From: a virus
DNA length: 64,000 nucleotides
Strand: one strand, 5' to 3'
IMG/VR virus record: IMGVR_UViG_3300037246_001058
Location: 1 to 64,000 of that record
The notes under the pieces are model-generated. The model saw only the letters and a program-made list of their open reading frames with translations, did not search any database and was not told the origin of the DNA. This document shows positions 54,825 through 63,641 of this stretch, one piece after another (within the stretch, counting starts at the first letter, position 1; the number at the start of each line of letters is the position of its first letter). A program made the position numbers and the translations under genes.

Positions 54825-57175
54825 TAGTCTTTCCCGTCCGGGCGAACCCTGATTCTCATCGTACCCGTTCTCCACCCGAAGCCCGTGCCACTAGACGAGA
54901 GCTTGATTGACACCGACCGCGCCCGCCCGCGAATGGTCGTGGCGTTGAAGTCCGGGGCGTAGGACGTGGGGCTCTGCGGGTCAGGCAGGAATGTGTCGAT
55001 TGTGACGGATGATACTGCCTTCTGTGCCTTGCCCGGCAGGTCACGTCCCTGCATGGATGCCGTGATAGATGAGTCTGAGATTTCCGAGTCCACGTCGAAC
55101 AGCTGGATATCGGGGATGAGCTTGTCGTAGAATGCGTAGTGGTAGCCGTCGTCGAGGTCAACCTCGCCACTCTCTATGTGGTGCTCTATGTTGACCCCGT
55201 TAGCGCTGGTGCCGCTCTCTTGATTCATGAGCCTGGAAATCTGTACCTCATTCTGGTCAGTGCCACCGTCCGGGTTGTACTCCTTGACGTATGCCGCGAT
55301 TGGGTCAGAGAACACGCTTGAGTCCTGCCATGCCGTTCTGTTCAGGTTCGCCCCGCTGGCCCCGCCAGCACTCTCGCTCAGCGCCACCATGTCGTATGCG
55401 CCCATGCTCCACGTGCCGTTCGAGTAGTTGTACGAGATGTACCGGTTGCACTCGAATGACGAGCCGTCCGGGTAGAACCACATGACCTCGGTGAATGCCG
55501 AGTTCACGCCAGCGAAGACCTTGTCCTTCTGTTCAGTGTTCAGGTTGTCGAACACGAAGTTCGACAGGTTCTTCGGCAGTGACTGGACTGCTCCGTTATA
55601 CACGTAGAACTGTTCGTTGCCCATGAAGTATACGCTGTTGTCTACGGCGATGGCAGACATTCGCGAGTACGCTGCCGCACCAGCACTGATTAGCTGGATC
55701 CCGTAGATCTCGGGACTGCCGACGTACCGCATTGAGTACACACTGGTGTCTGTGAAGATGACGATCTCATCCTTGGTGGCCACGCCCATCATGATGTTCG
55801 AGCCGCTACGCAGCACGTCACCACCGGCCTCGCCGCTTGCGTTGGGTGTCCACGTGAACGGGTTGTGCCTGTCGCTCCAGCGTACAAGCATTCTGTTCTG
55901 TGTGGCTGAGCCGATGTCATTACATCCGAAGACGACGACATGACCGTGCCCTTGCGAGATGATGAAGCTGTCCGCTATCGTCGGGGTACTGGTTGAGCCA
56001 GTGAATTGAGTCGAGTTGATCTCCACCAACGGCAGCGTCGTGGCAGGTACGCCGCTTGATACATTCAAGGAGGTGTCGTAGTAGTACAGTGGTCCGCCAC
56101 GGTTGTGGGCGATCACATCCTCACCGAAGTTGTCGATGGACATTGTACGCATGGCCCCGATGCCAACGGCAGCGCTAAGCTCGGATGCCGTGCCCCACCC
56201 GCGAGTGGCCCCCTCTACTGCGTCGTCCGTATCATCGTATGCGAAGAATGTTCCAGACGTTCCACCTGATGCACCGGCTGCAGCTATGTTATATCCAACG
56301 TCAATCACGGGATCTGGTGCACCGGTCACTGTGTTGACCTGCCACCACTTGTCATTTAGGTACGTGAGGTCCAGCCCGCTGACGGTACCAGTGAGCCCCA
56401 TCACGTATATCCAGTCAACTCCGCCAGTCACGAATGTATACGTGGCGTTTGCTATCAGGGTTACGTTCGGCGAGCCCCCGCCAGTGACGGTACAGATCAG
56501 TCCGCCGAGTGCGTATGACGTGGGGTTGTAGTCCTCGCCGCCCCAGTTGCTGACGCCGAAGCCCGTGCCCTGGGAGGCGCCCATCTGGCCACTTGCGACC
56601 TGATAGCGTGCCGTGACCGTGCCGCCACCATTGGAGGTGGTGCTGGATGCGACCACGTCGGTCTGTATCGTGTACGAGTCATCGTCCGGTACCGACAGGA
56701 CCTGCCACCCCTGTTGCGGGGCCTTGAGGATTGCTGGCGTGATGGTTGTTCCGATGGCACTGCCCACTGCCGTGAACTGAACCCAGTCGTTGACGTTCAT
56801 GCCATGGGCGACGTGGGCTACGGTGACCACGGACTCAGTGTCCGTTACATTCAGATCTGACGAGAGGTCTACGTCAAAGGATGCCGATGCGTAGCGTTGC
56901 GGCGTGATGTCCGTGACGGTGGTGCCGGATATGAGATAGTACTTCCACATCGTGCCAACGATCTGAAATTGATTGCCCTCGAAGTCCGTCCATGAATGCA
57001 GGGCGCGAGCGATTCCCTGAAGATCCTGATACTCAGAATCAACCCACCCACCGACGGTCTGGGCGAACTTGTCCCTGAATCGGATGTTGTTCGCATCGAA
57101 CCACTGCGGCCCAGAGGACTGCTGTGTCGATTCCCGGTCAAGACCCGGGGGGATCTCTACTTTCTTGATCGGCAT
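54824..57175 (-). CDS. large tail protein (beta-rich, hub/needle type)
   Basis: 783 aa. N-terminus MPIKKVEIPPGLDRESTQQS and FDANNIRFRDKFAQTVGGW match a common podovirus tail protein start as far as I recall. The rest is strand-rich with repeated W-containing blocks (WSDRHNPFTWTPNASG, MFYPDGSSFECN) that suggest a beta-propeller-like fold. Coupled to its neighbours by TAATG. Probably a tail tube/hub component. Confidence 0.65.
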   Translation of the reverse strand: MPIKKVEIPPGLDRESTQQSSGPQWFDANNIRFRDKFAQTVGGWVDSEYQDLQGIARALHSWTDFEGNQFQIVGTMWKYYLISGTTVTDITPQRYASASFDVDLSSDLNVTDTESVVTVAHVAHGMNVNDWVQFTAVGSAIGTTITPAILKAPQQGWQVLSVPDDDSYTIQTDVVASSTTSNGGGTVTARYQVASGQMGASQGTGFGVSNWGGEDYNPTSYALGGLICTVTGGGSPNVTLIANATYTFVTGGVDWIYVMGLTGTVSGLDLTYLNDKWWQVNTVTGAPDPVIDVGYNIAAAGASGGTSGTFFAYDDTDDAVEGATRGWGTASELSAAVGIGAMRTMSIDNFGEDVIAHNRGGPLYYYDTSLNVSSGVPATTLPLVEINSTQFTGSTSTPTIADSFIISQGHGHVVVFGCNDIGSATQNRMLVRWSDRHNPFTWTPNASGEAGGDVLRSGSNIMMGVATKDEIVIFTDTSVYSMRYVGSPEIYGIQLISAGAAAYSRMSAIAVDNSVYFMGNEQFYVYNGAVQSLPKNLSNFVFDNLNTEQKDKVFAGVNSAFTEVMWFYPDGSSFECNRYISYNYSNGTWSMGAYDMVALSESAGGASGANLNRTAWQDSSVFSDPIAAYVKEYNPDGGTDQNEVQISRLMNQESGTSANGVNIEHHIESGEVDLDDGYHYAFYDKLIPDIQLFDVDSEISDSSITASMQGRDLPGKAQKAVSSVTIDTFLPDPQSPTSYAPDFNATTIRGRARSVSIKLSSSGTGFGWRTGTMRIRVRPDGKD

Positions 57176-58713
57176 TATGCTCCTGAATCGCCAATGGCCC
57201 AGTAGGTGCAGTGGTCTGTCCCGCTCGACACCTTTATGGTGAATGTGCCTGCCGCAGAGCCTGTGACTGTACAGCTCGCATTTTGATTAGCGCCTGTATC
57301 TGTATTGTCTGAGTCAACCACCATAACTGTCCACAGGGCTGCGCTCATCGTTGCACCAGTACCCGATCCCGCATCACCCAGCGTGACGTCGATGGTATTG
57401 CTGGTAAGATCAACCGTGTTGAAGATGAGTCGCATTGGGCCAATGTCGATACATCCCTGCTTCTCTTCGCCATCGGCGCTGGTCGCGGCGGCAATTGCCT
57501 GCGTGGCTGCGCCTGTGATATCAACTGCAACGAGTGCTGCGATAATTGGGTTCCATGCTGCATTGGTGTCCACCTTGGACTCCATGGCGCCGCCGCCGTT
57601 TCGAAGTCCGTACCCTGTCGAACCCTGAAGCGTGGTACCATTGATGTATCCATCAGTGCCCGTGAGCATAATGTCCGGCGTTTCGATGGGAACTATGACG
57701 TTCAGTCGCCTGGACCCTACCGTTGCGCTTGACAGGATATTGAGATACTCGCTGTTGTCAGTACTCTTGATGCTGAGGGCGCCTGCCTGCGCGTCCTTGA
57801 TAGTGATCTCGTGGGCTGCGTCATCTACGATGATGTCGCCCCAGACCCTGAGGTCGATGGGCCCGCCAGTCTCGCCAACGATCACTTCGTCAGAGTTAGT
57901 GTCAATGTGGAAGTGCGTAGCTGCCAGTGCCACGTCCACAAACTTCAGCGAGTCAGCGCTCTGGGCGTTGATGCTGATGATCGAGTCCTTGGCGTTGCCA
58001 CCCGAGAGGTCCACCTTCGTATCAGCCCCGGACGTGTTGAGCGTGATGGCTTCTGTGCTGGTGTTGACCTTGATGAGGTCGGTGGTGCCGTCGTTAATGA
58101 CGAGAGCCGTAGCGGACGATGGCTTGATGGCAATAGTGCCGGTGCCAACGAATGTGATCTTGCCAGTGGCCGCTGACAGGACCATGTTGTCGATCTGTGC
58201 ATTGTTCAGGAGGTTCTGTACGCCAGCTGTCCAGCCACCAGTGGTGGTGGCCACCGTGCTGATCCATGCCATCGCTCCGTTCTTGAGCGTGTACTCCCCG
58301 CCAGCGCAGTCGAGCTTGATGTCCTCTGTGGCGAGGTTGTTCCATACAAGAAATGTTCGGTTCACGTTTGTGGAGGTCGTTGTGCCGCGAATCTTGAGGG
58401 TGCCGATTGTAGTCAACACGTTGGTCGTGTCTACTAGCTCAACGGCTGCACAGCGCCCCTCCGATCCGCCATCAGAAATGGTTCCGAGCGAGTCAGAGGA
58501 ATCTAGTAGAACCCAGACCGCGTCAGATGGTGATCCGAGGCCAGTCGAGGTGGTGGAGCCGTCCGGCATTGCCGTGATGTCGAGCGATACTGATCGCCCG
58601 ATCGAGTCAGAGAAGCGCTCGAAGTTCTGGTTCGTGCTCGCTCCCCAGGTACCGGCCTCCAGTCCCGTACCAATCTTCTTGATGCCGAGGTCATTGCTGT
58701 ATGTAGTTGCCAT
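57175..58713 (-). CDS. tail fibre/spike-like protein
   Basis: 512 aa. N-terminus MATTYSNDLGIKKIGTGLEA with WGASTNQNFERFS, a start typical of tail-attached fibre proteins. The body is Ser/Thr/Gly/Asp-rich with repeating short strands (beta-helix-like), and VNTSTEAITLNTSGADTKVD. C-terminal part with two Cys (SCTVTGSAAGTFTIKV). Likely receptor-binding or tail-fibre protein. Role inferred. Confidence 0.65.
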   Translation of the reverse strand: MATTYSNDLGIKKIGTGLEAGTWGASTNQNFERFSDSIGRSVSLDITAMPDGSTTSTGLGSPSDAVWVLLDSSDSLGTISDGGSEGRCAAVELVDTTNVLTTIGTLKIRGTTTSTNVNRTFLVWNNLATEDIKLDCAGGEYTLKNGAMAWISTVATTTGGWTAGVQNLLNNAQIDNMVLSAATGKITFVGTGTIAIKPSSATALVINDGTTDLIKVNTSTEAITLNTSGADTKVDLSGGNAKDSIISINAQSADSLKFVDVALAATHFHIDTNSDEVIVGETGGPIDLRVWGDIIVDDAAHEITIKDAQAGALSIKSTDNSEYLNILSSATVGSRRLNVIVPIETPDIMLTGTDGYINGTTLQGSTGYGLRNGGGAMESKVDTNAAWNPIIAALVAVDITGAATQAIAAATSADGEEKQGCIDIGPMRLIFNTVDLTSNTIDVTLGDAGSGTGATMSAALWTVMVVDSDNTDTGANQNASCTVTGSAAGTFTIKVSSGTDHCTYWAIGDSGA

Positions 58714-59444
58714 TACTGGGGTCCTTGTCCTTCGTCATTGGCCTTGTACGTATCCGTAGTCTGGCGTTGCTCGGTCATCATCTTGAGCAGCATTACGGCT
58801 GCTTGGAATTGCTTCTCGTACCCTGCCATTACGTCAGCCTCACCCTTCATGTATATGTACGCCTGCACGAGTGCGCCGTACAGGAGCACGTCTGGCACCA
58901 TGAGGCTGATCCATGTGGTGGTGGTGGCGGTAACGCCCGGCGTATTCCCGTTGGTGATGGAGTCGCTGGACAGCTTGCCTTGGTACTCGATCTCAGTGTT
59001 GTATACTCCGTTCGGAGCAGGGGCTAGCATGAGGGTAAGATTGATTTCACCAAAGTTGGAGATGGCCGTCTTTACGGCATAGTACTTCGGGACACCAGTC
59101 TCGTCTGACGTAGTGCCCGGGTATGCTTCCCAGAGAAAGTCGTAGTCCTTCACGAGGAGGTACCGCATCGGGCCACCCGTCTCGATGTTCCCACTCGCCG
59201 TCTCGCACAGCCGAATGCCAGTGATATCCACAAGGCCATCAGGGACGCCATCGGACCCAGAGTAATATCGCTGGTCGGCAACGGTGCTGATGCCCGTGCT
59301 GAACTTGGCGAACACTGCGCCCTGCATGGCCTCGAATGTCTTATCCTCTGCCGAGACGATGAACTCGTTGATGTGGCTGACGAAGGAGGTTTCACTATTC
59401 TGACAGTAGTCCTGAATCGCCGTTTCTAGTTCTGTGTAATTCAT
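58713..59444 (-). CDS. head-tail adaptor protein
   Basis: 243 aa. MNYTELETAIQDYCQNSETS then FVSHINEFIVSAEDKTFEAM matches the SU10-type phage adaptor family pattern; a beta-rich middle and a C-terminal helix (AGYEKQFQAAVMLLKMMTEQ) follow. Such proteins sit between portal and tail. In the tail gene cluster. Family assigned by resemblance. Confidence 0.65.
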   Translation of the reverse strand: MNYTELETAIQDYCQNSETSFVSHINEFIVSAEDKTFEAMQGAVFAKFSTGISTVADQRYYSGSDGVPDGLVDITGIRLCETASGNIETGGPMRYLLVKDYDFLWEAYPGTTSDETGVPKYYAVKTAISNFGEINLTLMLAPAPNGVYNTEIEYQGKLSSDSITNGNTPGVTATTTTWISLMVPDVLLYGALVQAYIYMKGEADVMAGYEKQFQAAVMLLKMMTEQRQTTDTYKANDEGQGPQ

Positions 59445-60140
59445 TTAGAATGGTTCCAGTCGGATGTAGTCCACGTGAACGGCCATGGCCTTGGATTTAT
59501 ACGGAACCCACTGCATTAGCTGAATGTCGTTGCCACCAGCCCACTTAGCTTCCTTGTAAAGCGGATACGTAATGATGTGCCAATCTTCTCCCATCTGTTC
59601 GAAGTATGGCCTTTCCGTTGTTGTCGTCTGATTGTTAATACTACCATCACCGCCACGTCTCCAGTAGAACAGGCCAGTCCAGTCCTCGGGGGTCAGTTCG
59701 GACTCAAGTCGCAGCCTGATGCGTAGGTACCTGTAGTCATCCGGCGAGAAGAAGGGATCCGGTGCAATGAAGACGCCACCCAGATTATTGTCAGTCCTCG
59801 ACATTCGCGTGTACGTTACATTCCCGTCTGTCCCTGCCGAGAGGGTGGTCCCAACGATGGGGGACCAACCAGCCATCGCATCGTAATCGAGTGCGGTCGA
59901 GGCCGGGTCTACGCCAGTATCTTGGTCAACGCGCGGGTTGCGCAGGGCCTGTGCGTCCGTGTAGTCGATGCGTCCAGCCAGGTTCTGCGGGTGGTCGGGG
60001 TCCCAGCAGTCAGGGCATACAAGGAGGTTCGTTCGGTTGAGGTTGACGATCTCGTTCTTCAGCTTCGAGAGCTTCCAAGTCCAACCACACCGGTCACAAA
60101 TGCCGGGGGCCTTCTTGCCTGTTGCGAATGCTCTACCCAT
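59445..60140 (-). CDS. virion protein with N-terminal zinc ribbon and jelly-roll-like domain
   Basis: 231 aa. CDRCGWTWKLSKLKNE ... CPDCWDP gives a four-Cys zinc ribbon in the first 45 residues. The rest (YRYLRIRLRLESEL, WHIITYPLYKEAKW, AVHVDYIRLEPF) is strand-rich like a carbohydrate-binding jelly roll. Adjacent to connector genes, so probably a head-tail or host-contact protein. Confidence 0.65.
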   Translation of the reverse strand: MGRAFATGKKAPGICDRCGWTWKLSKLKNEIVNLNRTNLLVCPDCWDPDHPQNLAGRIDYTDAQALRNPRVDQDTGVDPASTALDYDAMAGWSPIVGTTLSAGTDGNVTYTRMSRTDNNLGGVFIAPDPFFSPDDYRYLRIRLRLESELTPEDWTGLFYWRRGGDGSINNQTTTTERPYFEQMGEDWHIITYPLYKEAKWAGGNDIQLMQWVPYKSKAMAVHVDYIRLEPF

Positions 60141-60862
60141 TAGTATCCAGTCAGGTCCGGTACGATCCTGAGATCCTCCTTGATGCGATCCTCTTCTGTT
60201 GCTTCTTTGAACAACTCGGTGTACTCTAGCTTCAGCAGCTGGGAGCGTTCCGGCGCAATCTTGATGGAGAGTCGATGAGCCAGGCCATAGACAAGGGACG
60301 GGAGGAAGCGCTCGGGAATCTCCATGGTGCTCGCGATGGAGCCGGTGGAGTCCGCCATCCGACGCATGCGCCAGTAGACGAAGGTGTACTTGCTTGTCTC
60401 GTCCGGGACGGGCCAGAGGGTGACTGTGCTGGGCCGATCTACACCGGCCGTCACATCAGTCACTGCGATGCGGTTGTACACGTACTGCGTGGGTCGCCCG
60501 GTCTGTAGCTTGGCGGGGAACTGGGAGTACGTGGTCCAAGAGATGCGCTCCATGGTTATGTCTGCCTGTAGCGCTGTGTCCCCGTCATCTGTTCTGATAA
60601 CTGCATCTAGGATGCTAATCGTGTCTTGGGGTATGTCGTACGTATGGGTGCCAGCGGTGATCACGGATGCAGCTATAGACACCTCCTCGACCATCCAGAG
60701 GTTCAAGCCCTTGTTGGCCCACTCCAGGGTGAGGTAGTTCAGCGAGCGCCTGGCTGTGCGCAGGTCATTGCCTGACCGCAGCTCCTTGCCACACAGCTCG
60801 AAGGCTTCCTCGATGAGGTCCCCGATCTCTGGATTGAAGACGGCTGTAGTTCCTATCGCCAT
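60140..60862 (-). CDS. connector/tail accessory protein (P22 gp4-like)
   Basis: 240 aa. FNPEIGDLIEEAFELCGKEL then RTARRSLNYLTLEWANKGLN is a pattern shared by podovirus connector proteins as I recall; TLWPVPDETSKYTFVYWR strands and a C-terminal helix (SLVYGLAHRLSIKIAPERSQ) follow. It would bind the portal ring. Overlaps a small TM frame at its start. Confidence 0.65.
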   Translation of the reverse strand: MAIGTTAVFNPEIGDLIEEAFELCGKELRSGNDLRTARRSLNYLTLEWANKGLNLWMVEEVSIAASVITAGTHTYDIPQDTISILDAVIRTDDGDTALQADITMERISWTTYSQFPAKLQTGRPTQYVYNRIAVTDVTAGVDRPSTVTLWPVPDETSKYTFVYWRMRRMADSTGSIASTMEIPERFLPSLVYGLAHRLSIKIAPERSQLLKLEYTELFKEATEEDRIKEDLRIVPDLTGY

Positions 60863-60969
60863 TTTCTCTCAATTCCTTCACTGATCACGACGAATGCCGC
60901 GATAAAAAAACATATAATCAGAATGAATGGTAGCGTGATCCAGAGGAAGATTTCCCCCAGCCTACGCAA
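60853..60969 (-). CDS. possible small membrane protein
   Basis: 38 aa from TTG (no clear ribosome site), one strong span (IFLWITLPFILIICFFIAAF), basic ends. It overlaps the protease stop and the connector start. Confidence 0.4.
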   Translation of the reverse strand: MRRLGEIFLWITLPFILIICFFIAAFVVISEGIERKWR

Positions 60970-61549
60970 CCACGTCCGCCAGCCCCGCCTCGACAATTTC
61001 TTTCCCACCAAGCAGCCAGTACTCTGCCGTCTTCTCTGTTTTAGCCTTCCACCACTTGGCATCGTTCGGCGTGTACCTAGCCATCAGCTCTCCCCAGTAC
61101 ACGTGGTAGAAGTCATCTACCTTGCGTCGATCCTTGGCTGCCCGGTATCCCAGATCACCCGAAGAGCCCGTGGACTCGTGTGACATAAGGATGGTAGACT
61201 CTGCTACGATTCTATGATGTCCGCATGCCAGGATCAGCACACCAGCTGAGCAGACCTGCCCGTAGGCATAGATCGTGACGTTGCCATGGCGCCGGATGGT
61301 GTCATGAATCGCGAACATGCTGACCTCGTCCCCGCCAGGCGTGCTGAGGTGCAGCTCGATGGGTTCCTTCCCGAGGTGCTCAACCACCGTGTGGAACCAC
61401 TCCCCCGTGTCTTCCTCGATGACGTCAGTGAGGTGGATGATTCTCTTCTTCCAGTCCAGCCCCAGATTGATGACGTGGCTGAGGAGAGGGGCAGGTACCA
61501 GGCCTACTTCCTCATCGTCGATAACGATATCGAAGATCCCCTTATGCAT
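60962..61549 (-). CDS. ClpP-like serine protease (prohead protease candidate)
   Basis: 195 aa. LHLSTPGGDE, GQVCSAGVLIL (Ser101) and ILMSHESTG (His124) are the ClpP-type catalytic blocks, with the Asp near 170 likely in the region PNDAKWW. Phages use ClpP-like enzymes to process scaffold and capsid. This copy is far from the capsid gene in this window but probably adjacent on a circular map. Overlaps the metallophosphoesterase stop. Confidence 0.8.
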   Translation of the reverse strand: MHKGIFDIVIDDEEVGLVPAPLLSHVINLGLDWKKRIIHLTDVIEEDTGEWFHTVVEHLGKEPIELHLSTPGGDEVSMFAIHDTIRRHGNVTIYAYGQVCSAGVLILACGHHRIVAESTILMSHESTGSSGDLGYRAAKDRRKVDDFYHVYWGELMARYTPNDAKWWKAKTEKTAEYWLLGGKEIVEAGLADVVA

Positions 61550-62597
61550 TGATCTTGATCACCTTCTCAATTTCCTGATCAGTCAAGTTGACGACCGCCA
61601 GGTTCTGTGAGGCAGGTTCACCCGGGAACGCCCCCGAGTTAGAATACCCATTCTCCCCCACCAGGGAGCCATTCTGCATGTGCGCGAAGTGATGTGACAC
61701 TAGCGCTGAGGCTGAGTGGTAGTGCCCCTGCACCCAGGCATTGAAGTTGTACGTCCGCTTCATCTCTGCCAGGAATCCCCAGTTGGGGACCATCACACCG
61801 GTCGGCCCTCTGGCCACCTTGCACTTGGCTGCGTGACCATGCGTGTACATGGTCCTGAACCCAGCCACCTCTTCCACTGTCCAGTTCGTTTCCGCAACGT
61901 GGAACTTGACCTTCGGGAAGTCTCCCTCAAGTCGTCTGTAGATCTCTGAGTCGTAGCTCCGTGCCGCCTCCAGGCCCGGGATCATTTCCTTGCTGTCTCG
62001 CCCGTGGTTGCTGAAGCTGCCTACGAACGACAGAGACTCTACCGGCACTTCTTTCCAGAGAATGCCAAGCTCCTCCTTCAGCATCTCGTACGTCAGCCGC
62101 ATCTCCACGAGGGGCTCTACGTCTACACAACGCTCCATCTTATAGTGCAGGTCTGCGTTGACCATCCAATCCCCGCCACCCCATACGGTGAGGTGAACTG
62201 GATCGTGATTTCTGGAGTCGTCTTTAATGTGCTCAATTGACTGCATGATGACAGACCGGAGACGCTCTCGGCCAATGTCTGGATTGTGCTCGTTACGACC
62301 ACCTGTTTCCTCCTTGCGTACGATCTCCCTGCTGTGCGTGTCACTGAGGTGAAGCTGGTATGCGCGAGGATTCTTCTTGCGCTTGTACGCCACCCTGACG
62401 CGCTTGTTCTCTACCTTGCCCTCGAAGGCCTCCGCCATCCTGAGGCGGTTGTGGAGGACCTGAATCTCCTCCTCCTGCAACCGCATGATCTTGCGGTACT
62501 TGGCTATGTCCTCTCGTTCGAGCTTGCTGAAGTATGTCCTCATTCCAGAAAGAGACTTCCTGGCCTCGATCAATTCCAGCTTCTGGTTCTCGTCCAT
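61542..62597 (-). CDS. calcineurin-like metallophosphoesterase with coiled-coil N-terminus
   Basis: 351 aa. Coiled coil at about 5-60, then the five metal blocks: HLSDTHSRE (D-x-H), GGGDWM (GD), FSNHGR (GNH variant with Ser), THGHA and QGHYHSA (GHxH). May cleave a cyclic nucleotide, nucleic acid or protein phosphate; substrate unknown. First gene after a short promoter-like gap. Confidence 0.8.
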   Translation of the reverse strand: MDENQKLELIEARKSLSGMRTYFSKLEREDIAKYRKIMRLQEEEIQVLHNRLRMAEAFEGKVENKRVRVAYKRKKNPRAYQLHLSDTHSREIVRKEETGGRNEHNPDIGRERLRSVIMQSIEHIKDDSRNHDPVHLTVWGGGDWMVNADLHYKMERCVDVEPLVEMRLTYEMLKEELGILWKEVPVESLSFVGSFSNHGRDSKEMIPGLEAARSYDSEIYRRLEGDFPKVKFHVAETNWTVEEVAGFRTMYTHGHAAKCKVARGPTGVMVPNWGFLAEMKRTYNFNAWVQGHYHSASALVSHHFAHMQNGSLVGENGYSNSGAFPGEPASQNLAVVNLTDQEIEKVIKINA

Positions 62598-62624
62598 CGG
62601 TACCCCACATGATCAGTTCACTAC

Positions 62625-62633
62625 AGTATAGCA
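62625..62633 (-). promoter_or_regulatory. possible extended -10 promoter
   Basis: Minus-strand TGC-TATACT, 28 nt upstream of the metallophosphoesterase ATG. No good -35. Confidence 0.45.
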
Positions 62634-62655
62634 GATATGGAGCACTTCAGGGTCA

Positions 62656-62940
62656 CTATCTGATGAGCGGTAGGGCCAGCCAGATCCAGCCTGCGGTGTG
62701 AAATACCTGCCCCACGCAGGCACCAATCATGCAGAACTTGGTATCACGAATCGTGTCGTCGAGCCTGTCGATCGGGAGCTGCTTTACGAACTCCCTCCAG
62801 AAGGTGTAGGCGAAGCTCGGGGCTGCGGAGAACAAGATAGATGGCAAGAAGCCGATCAGGACGAAGTGCAGCGTCTGGTCCACCATGTCCCGTTGCTTGC
62901 GATTCAGTAGGTTTCGATACCATTCTGGCCCCTTAGACAT
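62656..62940 (-). CDS. membrane protein in the lysis region
   Basis: 94 aa. Spans at about 24-46 (LHFVLIGFLPSILFSAAPSF) and 70-90 (CMIGACVGQVFHTAGWIWLA), charged start. Overlaps the lipoprotein stop (TAA inside the ATG region). Could be a holin or antiholin, or an inner membrane partner. Not shown. Confidence 0.6.
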   Translation of the reverse strand: MSKGPEWYRNLLNRKQRDMVDQTLHFVLIGFLPSILFSAAPSFAYTFWREFVKQLPIDRLDDTIRDTKFCMIGACVGQVFHTAGWIWLALPLIR

Positions 62941-63358
62941 TGATCTGATATCCCTTGCCGTCGAATGTCGGCTTGTACTCGTGCCTCTGCCGCGTCGGGG
63001 CGGGCGCCTTGGTGGGCTCGGTCATGACGTCGTCAAAGATCTCGAACTCCTCGGGGAAGCAGTGCTGTAGCAGCGCTCCGGTGGCCAAGACGCCTGGCAT
63101 GATATCCCGTATCTGATCCTCGGGACCGTAGAAGGCGTTGTTCTCAATGATGGCCTCAGCCAAGTCGATCGTGTAGTAGAATGAGATCCACTCGTCTGTG
63201 TTCCACTTAGGGCAGTCCGGGCTGGCGTCAATTATCCTCGGGACGAATCCCTGACAACCGGCCAACGACACTGCGCAGGCGGTCAACAGTAGGACGCGCC
63301 AGAAGTGCGCGAGCCAGTTTCCCCGCTGATAGTGCGAGTTGCTCCTTGAGTGTTTCAT
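62933..63358 (-). CDS. lipoprotein, outer-membrane spanin (Rz1-like) candidate
   Basis: 141 aa. Basic start, hydrophobic stretch and lipobox LAGC (C about 35; AC earlier is a second candidate), then a soluble part with Pro-rich tail (MTEPTKAPAPTRQRH). Overlaps the i-spanin gene by 131 nt in another frame, the Rz/Rz1 arrangement. It is longer than typical Rz1, so it may have an extra role. Confidence 0.65.
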   Translation of the reverse strand: MKHSRSNSHYQRGNWLAHFWRVLLLTACAVSLAGCQGFVPRIIDASPDCPKWNTDEWISFYYTIDLAEAIIENNAFYGPEDQIRDIMPGVLATGALLQHCFPEEFEIFDDVMTEPTKAPAPTRQRHEYKPTFDGKGYQINV

Positions 63359-63467
63359 TCTCAGTCTCCAGTTCCCCGATGCGCTTGTACGCCTTCCGAG
63401 CCATGATGCCGAATGTCAGCACCAGGGTTACGAGGGCCACGCCCAGCGAGAGGGCGAACCATCCCAT
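63228..63467 (-). CDS. inner-membrane spanin (Rz-like) candidate
   Basis: 79 aa. One N-terminal membrane span (about 3-22), then a coiled coil (YKRIGELETENETLKEQLAL) typical of i-spanins. Followed in overlap by the lipoprotein. Disrupts the outer membrane after holin and endolysin action. Confidence 0.65.
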   Translation of the reverse strand: MGWFALSLGVALVTLVLTFGIMARKAYKRIGELETENETLKEQLALSAGKLARALLARPTVDRLRSVVGRLSGIRPEDN

Positions 63468-63470
63468 GTC

Positions 63471-63641
63471 CTACTCCTTGTTCTTGGCCTTGCCTACGTT
63501 GAGGGCCAGGGCGTTGATCACGGCGGCGAGCCACTTGGGCATCTTGTCGTCAGGCACAAAGGCGCTGACTACTGCGGCAATGGCGCCGACCAGCAAGAGG
63601 ATGACTCCACCGTTAGGAATTAGTTCTGCGATTTCATTCAT
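63471..63641 (-). CDS. small membrane protein, holin-like
   Basis: 56 aa from ATG overlapping the stop of the edge gene. One or two hydrophobic segments (GGVILLLVGAIAAVVSAFV, WLAAVINALALNV) separated by charged DDKMPK, and a basic end. Position right before the spanins makes a holin plausible. Confidence 0.55.
   Translation of the reverse strand: MNEIAELIPNGGVILLLVGAIAAVVSAFVPDDKMPKWLAAVINALALNVGKAKNKE

Noticed and set aside
57632-58759. 375-codon plus-strand frame antisense to the fibre-like gene
   Set aside because: Low-complexity Ser/Val/Pro composition from the repetitive Thr/Asp codons on the other strand; no ribosome site or context.
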